The notes beneath the pieces are model-generated. The model saw nothing but the letters and a program-made list of their open reading frames with translations, was not told the origin of the DNA and ran no database searches. Made by a program: the position numbers and the translations under genes. Of a stretch of DNA of 64,000 nt, positions 10,281 through 21,194 are shown one piece after another; position 1 is the stretch's first letter; every line of letters begins with the position of its first letter. The stretch is from Tetraselmis striata (lineage: Eukaryota; Chlorophyta; Chlorodendrophyceae; Chlorodendrales; Chlorodendraceae). Where the stretch lies: the NCBI GenBank assembly GCA_006384855.1, contig VCJN01002785.1, forward strand, positions 186,001 through 250,000, in the 5' to 3' direction.

Positions 10281-11440
10281 AAGCCGCGCTGCCCCGGCCG
10301 CCGCGCCTTGGCGCCGCGCTGCCCCGGCCGCCGCGCCTTGGCGCCGCGCTGCCCCGGCCGCCGCGCCTTGGCGCCGCGCTGCCCCGGCCGCCGCGCCTTG
10401 GCGCCGCGCTGCCCCGGCCGCCGCGCCTTGGCGCCGCGCTGCCCCGGCCGCCGCGCCTTGGCGCCGCGCTGCCCCGGCCGCCGCGCCTTGGCGCCGCGCT
10501 GCCCCGGCCGCCGCGCCTTGGCGCCGCGCTGCCCCGGCCGCCGCTGTCTTGGCGCCGCGCTGCCCCGGCCGCCGCTGTCTTGGCGCCGCGCTGCCCCGGC
10601 CGCCGCTGTCTTGGCGCCGCGCTGCCCCGGCCGCCGCTGTCTTGGCGCCGCGCTGCCCCGGCCGCCGCTGTCTTGGCGCCGCGCTGCCCCGGCCGCCGCG
10701 CCTTGGCGCCGCGCTGCCCCGGCCGCCGCGCCTTGGCGCCGCGCTGCCCCGGCCGCCGCGCCTTGGCGCCGCGCTGCCCCGGCCGCCGCGCCTTGGCGCC
10801 GCGCTGCCCCGGCCGCCGCGCCTTGGCGCCGCGCTGCCCCGGCCGCCGCGCCTTGGCGCCGCGCTGCCCCGGCCGCCGCGCCTTGGCGCCGCGCTGCCCC
10901 GGCCGCCGCGCCTTGGCGCCGCGCTGCCCCGGCCGCCGCTGTCTTGGCGCCGCGCTGCCCCGGCCGCCGCGCCTTGGCGCCGCGCTGCCCCGGCCGCCGC
11001 GCCTTGGCGCCGCGCTGCCCCGGCCGCCGCTGTCTTGGCGCCGCGCTGCCCCGGCCGCCGCTGTCTTGGCGCCGCGCTGCCCCGGCCGCCGCTGTCTTGG
11101 CGCCGCGCTGCCCCGGCCGCCGCTGTCTTGGCGCCGCGCTGCCCCGGCCGCCGCGCCTTGGCGCCGCGCTGCCCCGGCCGCCGCGCCTTGGCGCCGCGCT
11201 GCCCCGGCCGCCGCGCCTTGGCGCCGCGCTGCCCCGGCCGCCGCGCCTTGGCGCCGCGCTGCCCCGGCCGCCGCGCCTTGGCGCCGCGCTGCCCCGGCCG
11301 CCGCGCCTTGGCGCCGCGCTGCCCCGGCCGCCGCGCCTTGGCGCCGCGCTGCCCCGGCCGCCGCGCCTTGGCGCCGCGCTGCCCCGGCCGCCGCGCCTTG
11401 GCGCCGCGCTGCCCCGGCCGCCGCGCCTTGGCGCCGCGCG
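10281..11440. repeat. 38-unit GC minisatellite with 30- and 31-bp unit types
   Basis: Unit A (30 bp) carries gccgcgccttggc; unit B (31 bp) carries gccgctgtcttggc; the rest is the same gccgcgctgccccggcc core. I counted the block order by eye as 8A-5B-8A-1B-2A-4B-10A (28 A and 10 B). No unit contains a stop codon in several frames, so long spurious ORFs (up to ~490 aa) run through it on both strands. A minus-strand coding-looking frame enters the array from 11,586 (MYKRMQGAAWFVTRWGLQNV), so the array may lie inside a coding exon or an intron of the element's gene. Confidence 0.9.
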
Positions 11441-11449
11441 GGGTATCGA

Positions 11450-12916
11450 GTCCTCCCCTCCCTAGTGAGCGCGTCCACCTGCGCCTTGCGCTCGGGGCCG
11501 TCCTCCTCCGTCACCACATTCTGCAACCCCCACCGCGTGACGAACCACGCAGCTCCTTGCATGCGCTTGTACATGTGCCCAAGCACCGCCTAGGGACGCG
11601 AAGCTCCTTCTCGGTCATGATCGCCTTCACCCGGGCCTCCTCGAGCAGCGGACCGGCGTTAAGAATGGAAAACGTTTCCATGTGGTGCAAGCAGTCCTCC
11701 ATGACCCAGCCGGACTGCACCGTCACCTTGCCTGACCCTGCAGTCATGGAGGGGAATGCCGTCACGCCCACGCCCACGCCCACGCCCACGCCCGGGGGGG
11801 GTGGGGGGGGGGTTACCTTTCGATTCTTGGACACTGCAAACGAAGGGCGCAACCCGCGTTCAAAGTTGCTGGGTATCGGGACTAAAGCCTGGCGCCGGTC
11901 TTCCTGCTTCATAGCTCGGAATCCAATGTGGCCCTGCACGGTGACAAATTTCCTCCATAAGTCCCTTCCCAAGCCAAAAAAAAACAGGTGGAACGGCGCG
12001 AGGGGGAAGAGGTTGATCATGCTGACATAGCCCAGGACCACATGCACATGGCACACGCCATGGCAGCCAGTGTTCTGCTTGGCCTCCGCCAGCCGGGTTG
12101 TGTTGAACGCACGCCGGGCAAGGTGCGTGATTCACTGGACAAGTCATCGCCTTGATGGACGGTTACCAAGCGAGCATCCCCGTCCGCATCCACAGGGGGG
12201 TGCTCCTGGGCAGCCGCCATAGCCTCCACAACCTGCCACGCCGACCGGGCGGGTGCGTGTGATTCCATACAACCGCAGTTGAGTGGTGCCACCAGCACGC
12301 AGGCCGGGCCCACTCACCTCTGAACGCAGAAGGTCCACAATGTCACCGTCCTCGAAAACAGCGCGCCACTGGGTCGCCCCGCCGTAGTCCTCCAACACCC
12401 ACTCGGTAACGACGCCGGTTATCACGCCGTAGTGCCATACTCCCCGGAACTTCTTGGCGATGACCTTCATGTAGAAGTCGCCGGGATCGCCTTTCCATAT
12501 CACGCCCTCATCGCGGGTTCGACGCCCGCCGGCGGCCACGCAGGCGCGTCGATGTCCATACCGTCTTCGCCAACGGGGTCCTCCCCCACGCCCATCACAT
12601 CGTCCACCTTCGAGCCGCCGTCGTCCGAGACCGGCGCCCGCGGGCCGTTTCCGACGGCTGCAGCTACTCCTGCTGCCGTGCTTGTTGCTGCTGTTGCTGC
12701 TGCTGCTCCTGCCGCCCCTGCTGGTGCTGCTTGTGATAAGGCGGCCTTGCGGCGCAACTTAGCCGCACGCTTCAACGAGTGGCTACAGTTCGGGTATTTC
12801 CGGAAGTGCCGCTCTCGCGCCGTCCTTTCACTACTACCCGTCACGATGCCGTGGCAGTGCTTGCATGTGTACACGCCATCCTTCGACACACTCGCTATCC
12901 ATCCCTTTGCCGGCAT
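11450..12916 (-). CDS. Transposase-like gene of the CACTA-like element (multi-exon, partial model)
   Basis: On the minus strand from 12,916 the frame starts MPAKGWIASVSKDGVYTCKH and continues CHGIVTGSSERTARERHFRK, a BED-like zinc finger (C-x2-C ... H-x4-C). An Ala/Thr-rich linker follows. Near 12,530 the frame changes to FYMKVIAKKFRGVWHYGVIT and WRAVFEDGDIVDLL, resembling a Tudor/Agenet-like module and ending at a consensus donor (gag|gtgagt) at ~12,319. Further exons at ~12,090-11,850 read VVLGYVSMINLFPLAPFHLF and DLWRKFVTVQGHIGFRAMKQ, and at ~11,740-11,450 VMEDCLHHMETFSILNAGPL and MYKRMQGAAWFVTRWGLQNV. I could not assign DDE residues. Transposase identity is inferred from the context and the zinc finger. 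Frameshifts are likely. Confidence 0.4.
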
Positions 12917-13467
12917 GCCTGCTGCCGCGCGCGGGGGGCGAGGGGGGGGGTTGAGAGTTGGGGTGGATGTAACCCACCACCGGCAGGCAACACAGATGCG
13001 AGTGCGCGGCTGTCCGCGCTTGATTCAACGGTGAGCGGCGGTGACCGTGAGGCGACCCCGTACTTCATGCGCGTGCTGGGGCGTTACACAATCATCAGCA
13101 GTTAGGGCGGCTGCATTAAAACGCGCACCTACGAACACCACCTACCGCCTACCACCTACCGTACCACCTACATCCGCCCACACCTCCGCCCGTCGTGCCG
13201 CACATCGCGGCACACCGCGGCGATGTGCAGCGATGTGCAGCGAGTACTTGCAGCCGCCTGTACTTAGCCCGGGTACTCCGCGTCGGCGGGCGACACGCGA
13301 GCCCGCGTGCGCATATCAATTTGATGAAATTATGGAAACGAGAAATTCATATAGTACTTTACAGGTCGCGCGCGATAGTCGTCGCTACTGGGTATGAAAT
13401 CCACGTCCCTCGTCCGTCCCGTATCGTCCCCGTATGTCGTCGTTCGTCACCAGTAGGGCACATTTAC

Positions 13468-13489
13468 GTCACATCTGAATCTCACAGTG
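13468..13489 (-). repeat. Right TIR of the CACTA-like element
   Basis: This is a perfect inverted match to 4868-4889, followed by the duplicated CTC at 13490-13492. Confidence 0.9.
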
Positions 13490-13492
13490 CTC

Positions 13493-14078
13493 CTTCCTCT
13501 CGACTTACCTCGAATTCCGATTCGTGAAGCGCAAGAACGACCAGCACCGCCTATGTGGCAAGGTGCGTGTCGCTGAGATGCCCGGTGCCGTGGTGTGCGT
13601 CTATGGACTCCTGCGCCGGTATCAGGCCGTCATGATCCGTTGGGCAACACCCACCATGCCAGTGTTCCCGGGGTTCAGCGGCACAATCCTACGGCACAAG
13701 GGCGAGCTAGGGATAGTTCCTTCCTCCTCCCCTATTGAGTACCCCACATTCAGACGCTACCTTGCGCGGTGGTTGGGTCCGCTGCTCACCCCTGCGATGA
13801 TTGAGTCCGCTTTCCTGACCCGGTTCGGCACCCAGTCCAGCCGAAGTGGCGGCGCTTCCGTCGCCGCTAACGCAGACATCCCGTTCGCAACATGGGGCCA
13901 GCATGGTGGCTGGAAGTCAACCTCTGCTCAGCTCCGCTATATGGGGCTGGATGAGGAGCACGTTCTGTCCGTGTCGCGTGCGATCCTGTCACTTGCCGAA
14001 GAGGACGAACTAGACGATAGTGACGGTGACGGTTCACCATCCGACACTGACTCGGATCCCTCCCGGGACGCAACTTAG
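13493..14078 (+). pseudogene. Tyrosine recombinase, C-terminal part (interrupted)
   Basis: The frame reads STYLEFRFVKRKNDQHRLCG, then a region with SRSGGASVAANADIPFATWG, QHGGWKSTSAQLRYMG and an acidic tail. The RKNDQ strand, the SGGAS box, the HGGWKS box and the terminal YM-type nucleophile region match the catalytic half of DIRS tyrosine recombinases. It continues the frame that breaks at 4867. The stop is at 14,076-14,078, just before repeat B1. Confidence 0.8.
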
Positions 14079-14285
14079 GTCCCGTTCTAGTGGCAATTTT
14101 ATACCGTGCTGGTGATGCCCCATTCCTGTATCTGTTCCTGATTGAATGTAATTCCTTGTATAATTTGGCTCACATATGTCCGTGTACGGGCCCCGCCAGA
14201 CCGGCCACTGTTCTTTCATCTGTTGGATCTGTCGGTCCCAGCCGACCCCGTACATTTTGATGCAAAATCTACGCTGTCTAGCTGC

Positions 14286-14487
14286 GAAAACTGTAGGGTT
14301 TCCTTAGGAGGAACGACCTAGGAAACCCTGGTTTTCGCAGCGCCGTCAGGGTTAAGTGACGACCCTGCCGGCCCGGTACGCCAGGACCGGCCGGCGCCGG
14401 TCCGGCGGCGCCCTTTATCCGAGTATAAAGGGCGGCCGCCGACCGGGGGCACCTTCAGTTGTTGGAAGGCACCCGACTATATTGTCT
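14286..14487 (+). repeat. DIRS repeat A2 (with B1 immediately to its left)
   Basis: This is the second copy of the 202-bp A block. B1 (~14,223-14,291) abuts it and overlaps at gaaaac, the split-repeat junction. Confidence 0.9.
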
Positions 14488-14843
14488 CCCACCCACCCGC
14501 CCGGAGACAATTATTCGCTTTTGTGGTACGTTTCCGAGTTAGAATAGGGATAGTCTGATTAGTTGTGAAAGCGCCTGAGGTGGGGAGTGAATATCATTTT
14601 GATATACACCATCCCACAGGGGTGTAGCGTGTCCGATAAGCCCAGGTGCGGCAGCAATTAGTCAGGCTTTCCCAGAATCTTAGCCGTAATGAGAGGCCGA
14701 GAGCAGCATATATAGCGGAATGTACTGTCCTGATGAGCCACGTGATCGCTGTTGGCATGTAATTTACATACACCGGCGGGGGCTCGGGACGTGCAGCGCC
14801 TTTCCGGACACCATTCGGTCTGGCGGCCCCGTACCATGCAGTC

Positions 14844-14912
14844 GTGGATCTTTCGATCCCAACTGATCCCGTACATGTTAATGCAAAATCTACGCTGTCT
14901 AGCTGCGAAAAC
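14844..14912 (+). repeat. DIRS right end, repeat B2
   Basis: The ~70 bp ending tacgctgtctagctgcgaaa+ac match B1 with roughly 10-15% differences, and mark the right terminus. Between A2 and B2 (14,488-14,843) I see no gene. Confidence 0.75.
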
Positions 14913-16500
14913 GTCAACTACATCAGTTGCGAGGTGGAAGCAACACCAGAAGAGGGTGCGGTGTAGCTACTTCTTATGATACTATATCGCGGTACATTAG
15001 GCTCTATCGAATTTATTTTATGGTTTAGCTGTCGATTTCCCGAATAATCGGGGGGGGGTTATTCAGGGGACTTTTGTCTTCTTCGGGGAGCGAAACAGTA
15101 CATAAAGAGCGAGGTCACAACTGCATATGAGTTAGCGCGCGACCACTCGCGCCCTCGTGCGCTGCCACGCAACACGGTATCATAAGGTGTGCGGCCCGCA
15201 CCAGCCGCCGTCACTCCCACCTTATCCATTGCCCAACAACCTTAGGCACCCTCCCTGCCCCGCCGCGAATCCCGTGATGGAGCAAAGCATCGAGGACGAG
15301 GCGGGGTAATCTCGGCGTCCCCGGCTGCCACAAGTCCGCCGCGGAGGAGAGGTTCGACATCGATCAAGAGGAGGCAATGGAGATCGAGCTGATTGAGGAG
15401 GAGGAGCAACCGCTACAGCACCGACATGACGAGGAGGTGGAGGCACACCGGATGCATATGGAGCAAGAGTTGCGATGCAGGGGGCATAGTGGCAGCGAGT
15501 GATAGCGACAACGAGTGACACTGACAGCGAGTGACACTGACAACGAGAGAGCTTTGACACCGAGCAGCAAAGTGACAGCGAACAATGACAGCGAGCAGCA
15601 AGCAAGCAACAAGTAGACGGTAGGCCGTGAGGCCGAGAGGGTCAAGCGCGTAGCCATAGCAATCTGTAATTGTGGTTTACATGTTTGGCACTCCGTATGG
15701 TATGTTTTCATTGCACCGCACTCATGTAGCACTTGCATCAATGCGCAGGAGGCATTAAATAGGGAAACCTGCCTTAATGTCCAATGGCAGTACTTTACAC
15801 AGTAATGGACTTCCCTCACGAACAAAGTGCACAAGCCGCAAAATCGGAAGTCGGAGAGGAGGGGCAGCTAAACTTGGAAATTAATCCCACTAACATCCTT
15901 ATAATAAGATATTCCATAAGTTTGCGCGATTAAAGTTCTATTGCTTCTCACGATTAAATGCTATTAGAGTCGTTATATATGTGCTAGTTATCTTTATCGC
16001 CGGTTAGATCACTTTGGCGGGTCCCGGTTGGCATCATGCCGCGCAAACGACGTGCCACGTAGTCTTGGCACCTACGGCGGATGGAGCCCCGGCATTCTAA
16101 ACGCGCTGAATAGGCGTCGGCTATATACAGATATCAAGCGGCAAACCCCCCACCGGTACCGTATCCGCCGCTAGTATTACATGCGGCTCAGCAGATTCCG
16201 GGCGGCTGAGGTTCCACCAAGCCCGCCACCCTTGCTAGGGGCCTTGCCATTCTCGATCCAAAGCGTTAAACACTCGGCATTACTGTGGTTAACGATGGCA
16301 TGCCCTAAGAACATCTCGGTATGGGCGGTTGAGAGCAGCAAAATTGTAATCAGAGCACGTTGTAATCAATTTCAATCTCAATCCATTTTTGCGGCATCAA
16401 TCGGAGTGCTGCCTCGATGTAGGCTAGACGCAGCGCGTACCGGCCTCTTTGGCCGCTTGCGGCGTGGTGAGCGGTAACTGACCCATGGGATTAATGTCGC
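14913..16500. other. No convincing gene
   Basis: A short acidic open frame on the plus strand (~15,280-15,503; e.g. MEIELIEEEEQPLQ) precedes imperfect gacagcgagtgac-type microrepeats at 15,480-15,610. Neither is recognisable. The rest is AT-richer sequence without features. Confidence 0.5.
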
Positions 16501-16529
16501 AAACATTATAGGTACAACAAGGACCTTGG

Positions 16530-18617
16530 TCACGGAGCTGTCGTTGAGCGCATGCAAGAGCAACATCTGGAGAGGGTCATGCACGCGAGACATTTTCTGG
16601 AAGTGGCCTTGCAGTACTCCCGCCAAAATAGACCTCTTTGTTTTCGAGATCATGGATCAAGACAAGACCCGTTTTCCTCATCTTGTGCCATGGGACATGC
16701 AAGGAGTAGGTGGAGAAGAAGAACCTCATGCACTGTCATTTGACATGCGTCGAGTACAACGGGAGCCAGCCGGATGATGTATACTACTTTTTCGACTACT
16801 TCCCTCATGACAGTAGCACAACCATCACCGTAATGTACAAGACTATCAAGAAGGATATCGACAGGCGTGGCGAGGTATTGGACACTGTGTGTTTCTGGCT
16901 CTACAACACATGCCGGGAGAACAAGAAGTAATGTGCTTATGCCCATGGCTCGTGCACATGGGTTTTGCAAAGAAGTTCGTCTCTCTTTCCTTCTAGTAGG
17001 GTAAGCCCCCCCCCCCCCCCCCCCCCCTCCCCAAGCTCCACACCACACACTCGATACTATGTAGACAGGTCCACGAGCTGCTAGGTGGGTGCTTACTTAC
17101 TTTATTGCCCGACACATTTTCCAGGCACACCCATGAGCGCGTGGACCAGGTCTTCTCGAAATCCTCCGCGTGGGTTAACGACCACGCCGCATTCACCAAG
17201 GCTCAGCTTTTGCACGAGCTTCGTCCGGCCTTCACACCGACATGCAACTTTATGGAGCTTGAGGGAGTGCTCGACATCAAGACTTGGCTTGGCAATTGTC
17301 AGACAAGGCCAGGTGTTGAACACGGTGACGTCTAACAAGTTCGTCGTCAAGCAGTCGGAGGCGGTGATCGGAGATGTAAGATTTGCAATCGTTGGTCCGA
17401 TACCGCGGAGCATCGGGCCCGAGTTCATTCTTCGCGGCGTCCCCGGCGGCACCACGGTGTACCTTGCTTCTCGCCCCCTCTACCACTCCAAGATTGACCC
17501 GGGCAAGGCTTTTGCTGAGATGGAAGGTTGCAGACATGTGGAACTTCTCCGCGGATGAGAGGCGAGAATGGGAGAGGGAATTCGCTTCGCTCCGTGCATT
17601 GGAAACGAGGGATCGATCTTTCTTTCCGCTAGCGTTTTGGCCCGAGTCTACCACGGAGCTTGACACATGCTGGCTAGCCGCCTTGATACATGGCAGAGAT
17701 CATGACGCCGATGATCCCATGTCGGCACGTATGCGTTCCCAACCTAGGTTGGGCCAGACATGGCAAGGCATGGCGCGCATGTACGCCGACCTTCAGGAGG
17801 AGCTTTGGATCTTGACGTACAACCCCATCTCCATCAACACCTCCACTCAACGCCGGAAGCGCCGGGCGGGCGGGGGGGGGGGGGGGCACAAGCGGCAATA
17901 ACAACGGCTGAGCACGCGGACATGGCCGACTGCGCGGAAGGTCTTCAGGAGGGGGGGCTTGGGTCGCAACCCCGGTGGATAATGAGCACACTACCCGCCG
18001 TCGCGAGTTTGACGCCCGTCCCGGGAATTTGGTCGTTATGGACAACAACGCATACAACCCCGACCCTTACCGCGAGGAGGGTCTTCTCGGCTATTGGGAG
18101 AATAAGTGCCTTGTGGCCTACGCGAGGTACCGATATGATGTCCATGATTTGGATGGCTTACCCGAGGACCACACCGAAGTTGGGGACTTGGACGTCACCA
18201 TGTGCGAGCCTTGGTTGTCAACGCCGCCGCAGGGGACGCCCGACATCCCGCTCACCATTGCCATCGCGGTGGCCCGACAGAGTCGAAACCCGGAACCATA
18301 CTCATTTTGTGAGGCCATAAAGAAGATGAAATGGTTGCCTATCACCAGTTTGCCTCTATCGCTCGTCAGCTTGCGTTTCCCCAACGTCCGCCGGACTGCC
18401 CGCTAGCTAGTGCCAACACGAGTTCCGTGGCACCAAGCTAACTGCCGTGACAAGCATGAAGGGCGTTTCGGAGATCAAGGACTCCAGACACAAGAACCGT
18501 GTAGTGCGCCGGCCCTTGGCAAAGCTTCGCGACACCATGCAATTGCAGGAAGAGGCGAATAGGGAGTGCGAAGCTTTGTTGCCCCTTGACGGCACAAGGC
18601 ACATGGAGATCACTTAG
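16530..18617 (+). pseudogene. Decayed transposon-type gene with GHTHE-DQVFS motif (DUF7869-like)
   Basis: Blocks in order: RHFLEVALQYSRQNR; VEYNGSQPDDVYYFFDYFPH; STTITVMYKTIKKDIDRRGE; YNTCRENK; then, after a 1-bp shift, PWLVHMGFAKKFVSLSF. A GT-AG intron with a poly-C run (~16,998-17,121) separates this from HTHERVDQVFSKSSAWVNDH. The sequence continues through KIDPGKAFAEMEG, FSADERREWEREFASLRALE, RPGNLVVMDNNAYN and a basic end at 18,617. The DN(T/A)xxxNK...SFLxVGHTHExxDQxFS order is that of proteins commonly found in repeats of algae, oomycetes and fungi (I recall it as DUF7869). At least three frame breaks are visible, plus an in-frame G run at 17,872-17,886, so it is a pseudogene. Confidence 0.55.
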
Positions 18618-18619
18618 AG

Positions 18620-19340
18620 CTTGCAAGACTTCGTGCCGCGCTCAGCGTCCACAAACTCGATGTCGACAACAAACGCAGGTGGTTCAACGACCACCGCTTC
18701 GATGCATACGAGAAGTGCGTTTTCAGACAATATAACGATAGTGGTGCGGTACGTATCTATAGGAGTTGTGGTGGGAGGGGGGGGGGCAAGTATGCGATAT
18801 ATTAGTGCCGTTTAGACAATGTGATCAGAGCATTGCAACTATTACACTTAAGGTATTGCCCTCGCACGCCTGCCCCACAATCATACGCCGTCAAAAACAA
18901 TGATATGATGGGGTGGCGCGTGTCCAAACAACGGTCGTTCCTCGCATCCGTGCTGCGCACGCCCGATTTGCGCGTTTTGCACGGGCAAAAAATGGAATTA
19001 AGTGCAAGCAATGGGGTTGAGTGCAATTGTCACTCCAAAACATGCGGTTTAAGAATTTCTTGCAAAATCGCTCAACGGACAATCTACTTTCACAATTAAA
19101 CAACCTAACATTTAATTTAAATGTATATTCTAATGAAGTACATGTTGCGGCATGTACTCCCTTAGCTTCCGTGCTGACGGGTCATTGTCGCCATCACTGT
19201 TGGCAGGCCGGCATCTTGGCAAGCTGTCACAGCAGCCAGGTCGAGTTGGGCGGGTGGGCCTATGGTGGGCCCGTCGGCAGGCAAGCTAGGTTTGATGTCG
19301 ACGCGGCAGCGGGGCGGGGCCGCCGCGCCTTGCTCACGGT
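18620..19340. other. No gene seen
   Basis: This is mixed-composition sequence with a short G run near 18,777. Small ORFs on both strands carry no recognisable motif. Confidence 0.5.
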
Positions 19341-19354
19341 CAAACCTACTATCA

Positions 19355-19960
19355 TGTTATCTGTACTCGTACCGATACTCGGCTGCCCTGCATCGATACT
19401 CGTACAGCAACGCGCGATATACCGGTACTTGGCTGCCCGCAGGTATGTGACATGCTCGGATATGTTGTATTGCTTTCACTGGTTTCGGAGCCTTGGCTGC
19501 GATCCAAGAGGTCGTTGGTTCGATTTCCCTATCACCCGGAAATCGGATATCAATCGTCTATGGATGGGACATGATGATGGAATGTAAGCTATACTCGTGC
19601 CAATACTTACTCGGCTGCCCTACATTGATACTCGTACATCGCGATATACCGGTACTCGACTGCCCGTGTACCGGCTAAATGGCTATATATGCGGCTGCCC
19701 GCAGGTGTGTGACATGCTCGGATCTTTGTATTGCTTTCTCTGGTTTCGGAGCTTTGGCTGCGATCCAAGAGGTCGTTGGTTGGATTTCCCTATCACTCGA
19801 AAATCGGATATGAATCGTCCATGGATGGGACATGATGATGGAATGTTAGCTATACTCGTGCCTATACTCGGCTGCCCGATATTGATACTCGTACAGCGCG
19901 ATGTACCGGTACTCGTACTCGGCTGCACGTGTACCGGCGGTATATGCGGTTGCCCGCAGG
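19355..19960. repeat. ~250-bp tandem repeat (two full units plus partial)
   Basis: The block gctgcgatccaagaggtcgt + tggttcgatttccctatcac... + catgatgatggaatg occurs at ~19,497 and ~19,758. Each is bounded by tactcggctgccc(t/g) and ataccggtact motifs that recur again at ~19,870-19,945. Units differ by 1-4 bp indels. The segment ggttcgatttcc resembles a Pol III B box with one extra base. I see no tRNA fold around it. Confidence 0.75.
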
Positions 19961-20205
19961 TAAAAGTAAAGTTCGCCCAAGGACATTGGCCGAAGCCGCC
20001 CCAGCACTTGACCTCTAGCGCCAACTGCATGCATAGTCTGGCATACCCCGCCGTGGACCATTGCCTCATTCGAAACGGGCTAATCCATCAAATCGGTAAA
20101 CCCAATACACGCTGGGACGATTTTGCCGAAAATACATCAATCAGGAATCGATACCGGGACCTCTCAAGCAAGTACGAGACGACCGCTCAACCGAGCGGAC
20201 AAGCG
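19960..20205. repeat. Dispersed repeat shared with ~400-650
   Basis: Colinear similarity includes gccgccccagcacttg, attgcctcattc, cgggacctc and aaccgagcggacaag. It is estimated by eye at about two thirds identity. Confidence 0.6.
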
Positions 20206-21190
20206 ATGTATACCGGCTGCCCGCAGGTGTATGACCTGCTCGCTCGGATCTTTCTTATTGCTTTCATATTCGCAGATAAGACGTACGCGCGCGGTTGCGC
20301 GCGGACCAATCAGGGGTTTAATGTACAGTTCCTGCAAAAAATTTCCCGAATACAACAACCCCCACGATTTTCTGGGACATCGTTGGCTAAAACATGATAT
20401 CAAATTGTAAAAGCTTAGTATATGGGCAGTACAAAATAAAAAAATGTCATTAGTGTTATCCGTAATCGATTCGCAGTACGACTAAGATATATTTTCCATT
20501 TTTCCTTCAAGAAAAGGTAAGTTATCAACATATTATCTATTCGTTTTTTCTAGTTGCCCGACTTGCCGTATTTTGATTTACTGGAATGCCTGGTTGTATA
20601 TTATGTATGAACCCCCGCCTACCGGCGGGATTCCCCCCACCCCCCACCCCACCTCGCTAAAGGCGGGGGATGAACCCCATGGGAGGGGGTACGGGGGAAG
20701 GGGATTATCCCCTCCACCAGATAAATTTTCAAAAATACGGTCAACATAAAGCATTTTCGCTTCATTGGACCTGATTACTGCATGACATCCGCGCTTGTTT
20801 ATGAGATGAGCTGGAAATACCCATGTGAAATCCATAATTGAGAGACTGTTGGGCAGAGATGCTTACAGACGATTCAGTAGGATTATCACTGTTGCCGCCT
20901 TGTGCTTCAGATGTTCACTGACCTTGTCGTTACGGAAGAAAGTCTTCTTGCATAACGCATGCATTGCGGCACTAAAACATATGCGCACTAAAAGCGTAAC
21001 TATAAGCAATTGTGAAAGGTTGCTAGCAAAAGATGTAAGCCTGAAACCAAGGGTCAAGCAGAAGGCCAGGGAGCCAAGAACCAAGGAAGAGCGAATGGAA
21101 CAAGGAGTCACCTGCCGAGTAGGTAAGAATGAGATAAGGCCAAAATGGGACAATCATTTCCCACGCAGTTTTAAAGTACTCTTTGACGGC
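20206..21190. other. AT-richer region, no gene
   Basis: A palindrome (cccccgcct...aggcggggg) occupies ~20,610-20,670. The stretch 20,950-21,060 (caattgtgaaaggttgctagcaaaag region) resembles 30,870-30,965, so it is another dispersed repeat. No coding sequence is recognised. Confidence 0.5.
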
Positions 21191-21194
21191 AACA

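Larger units (their letters stand above)
4868..13489. mobile_element. CACTA-like DNA transposon nested in the DIRS recombinase
   Basis: Seen: 22-bp perfect inverted repeats at 4868-4889 and 13468-13489, beginning CACTGTGAG, flanked by the direct triplet CTC (4865-4867 and 13490-13492). CACT(A/G)-type termini and a 3-bp target duplication are the hallmarks of the CACTA/EnSpm superfamily (established knowledge). The interior holds a ~370-bp tandem array, a 188-bp duplication, a 38-unit minisatellite, a cysteine-rich plus-strand ORF and minus-strand transposase-like exons. A stretch homologous to 5188-7830 recurs at 52,969-54,430. Assignment beyond the superfamily level is not possible by eye. 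Confidence 0.8.
721..14912 (+). mobile_element. DIRS-order retroelement with split direct repeats (PAT/TOC-like), degenerate
   Basis: Seen: a 202-bp block A1 (721-922) recurs as A2 (14286-14487) in the same orientation. A ~70-bp block ends at ~14291 (B1) and recurs ending at 14912 (B2). The order is A1 - ORFs - B1/A2 - B2, the split direct repeat layout known from PAT-like DIRS elements. Between them lie a gag-like region with a zinc knuckle, an RT/RNase H region and a tyrosine recombinase, in the order expected for this group. A1 and A2 contain a palindrome (agggtttcc...ggaaaccct). Frameshifts, stops and an RT deletion show that it is dead. An 8.6-kb DNA transposon sits inside the recombinase. 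Without that insert the element would be about 5.6 kb. Confidence 0.85.

Noticed and set aside
10281..11440. CRISPR-like array
   Set aside because: Units are directly contiguous with no variable spacers, in a eukaryotic context.
10114..12030. Very long ORFs (up to ~490 aa) on both strands through the GC minisatellite
   Set aside because: They exist because the 30/31-bp unit lacks stops; the same unit is open on both strands and in several frames.
15280..15610. Acidic protein-coding exon
   Set aside because: It is a short frame beside microrepeats, with no conserved motif, splice context or second copy.
19490..19560. tRNA gene
   Set aside because: Only a B-box-like segment is present; no matching A box, anticodon arm or acceptor pairing could be drawn.
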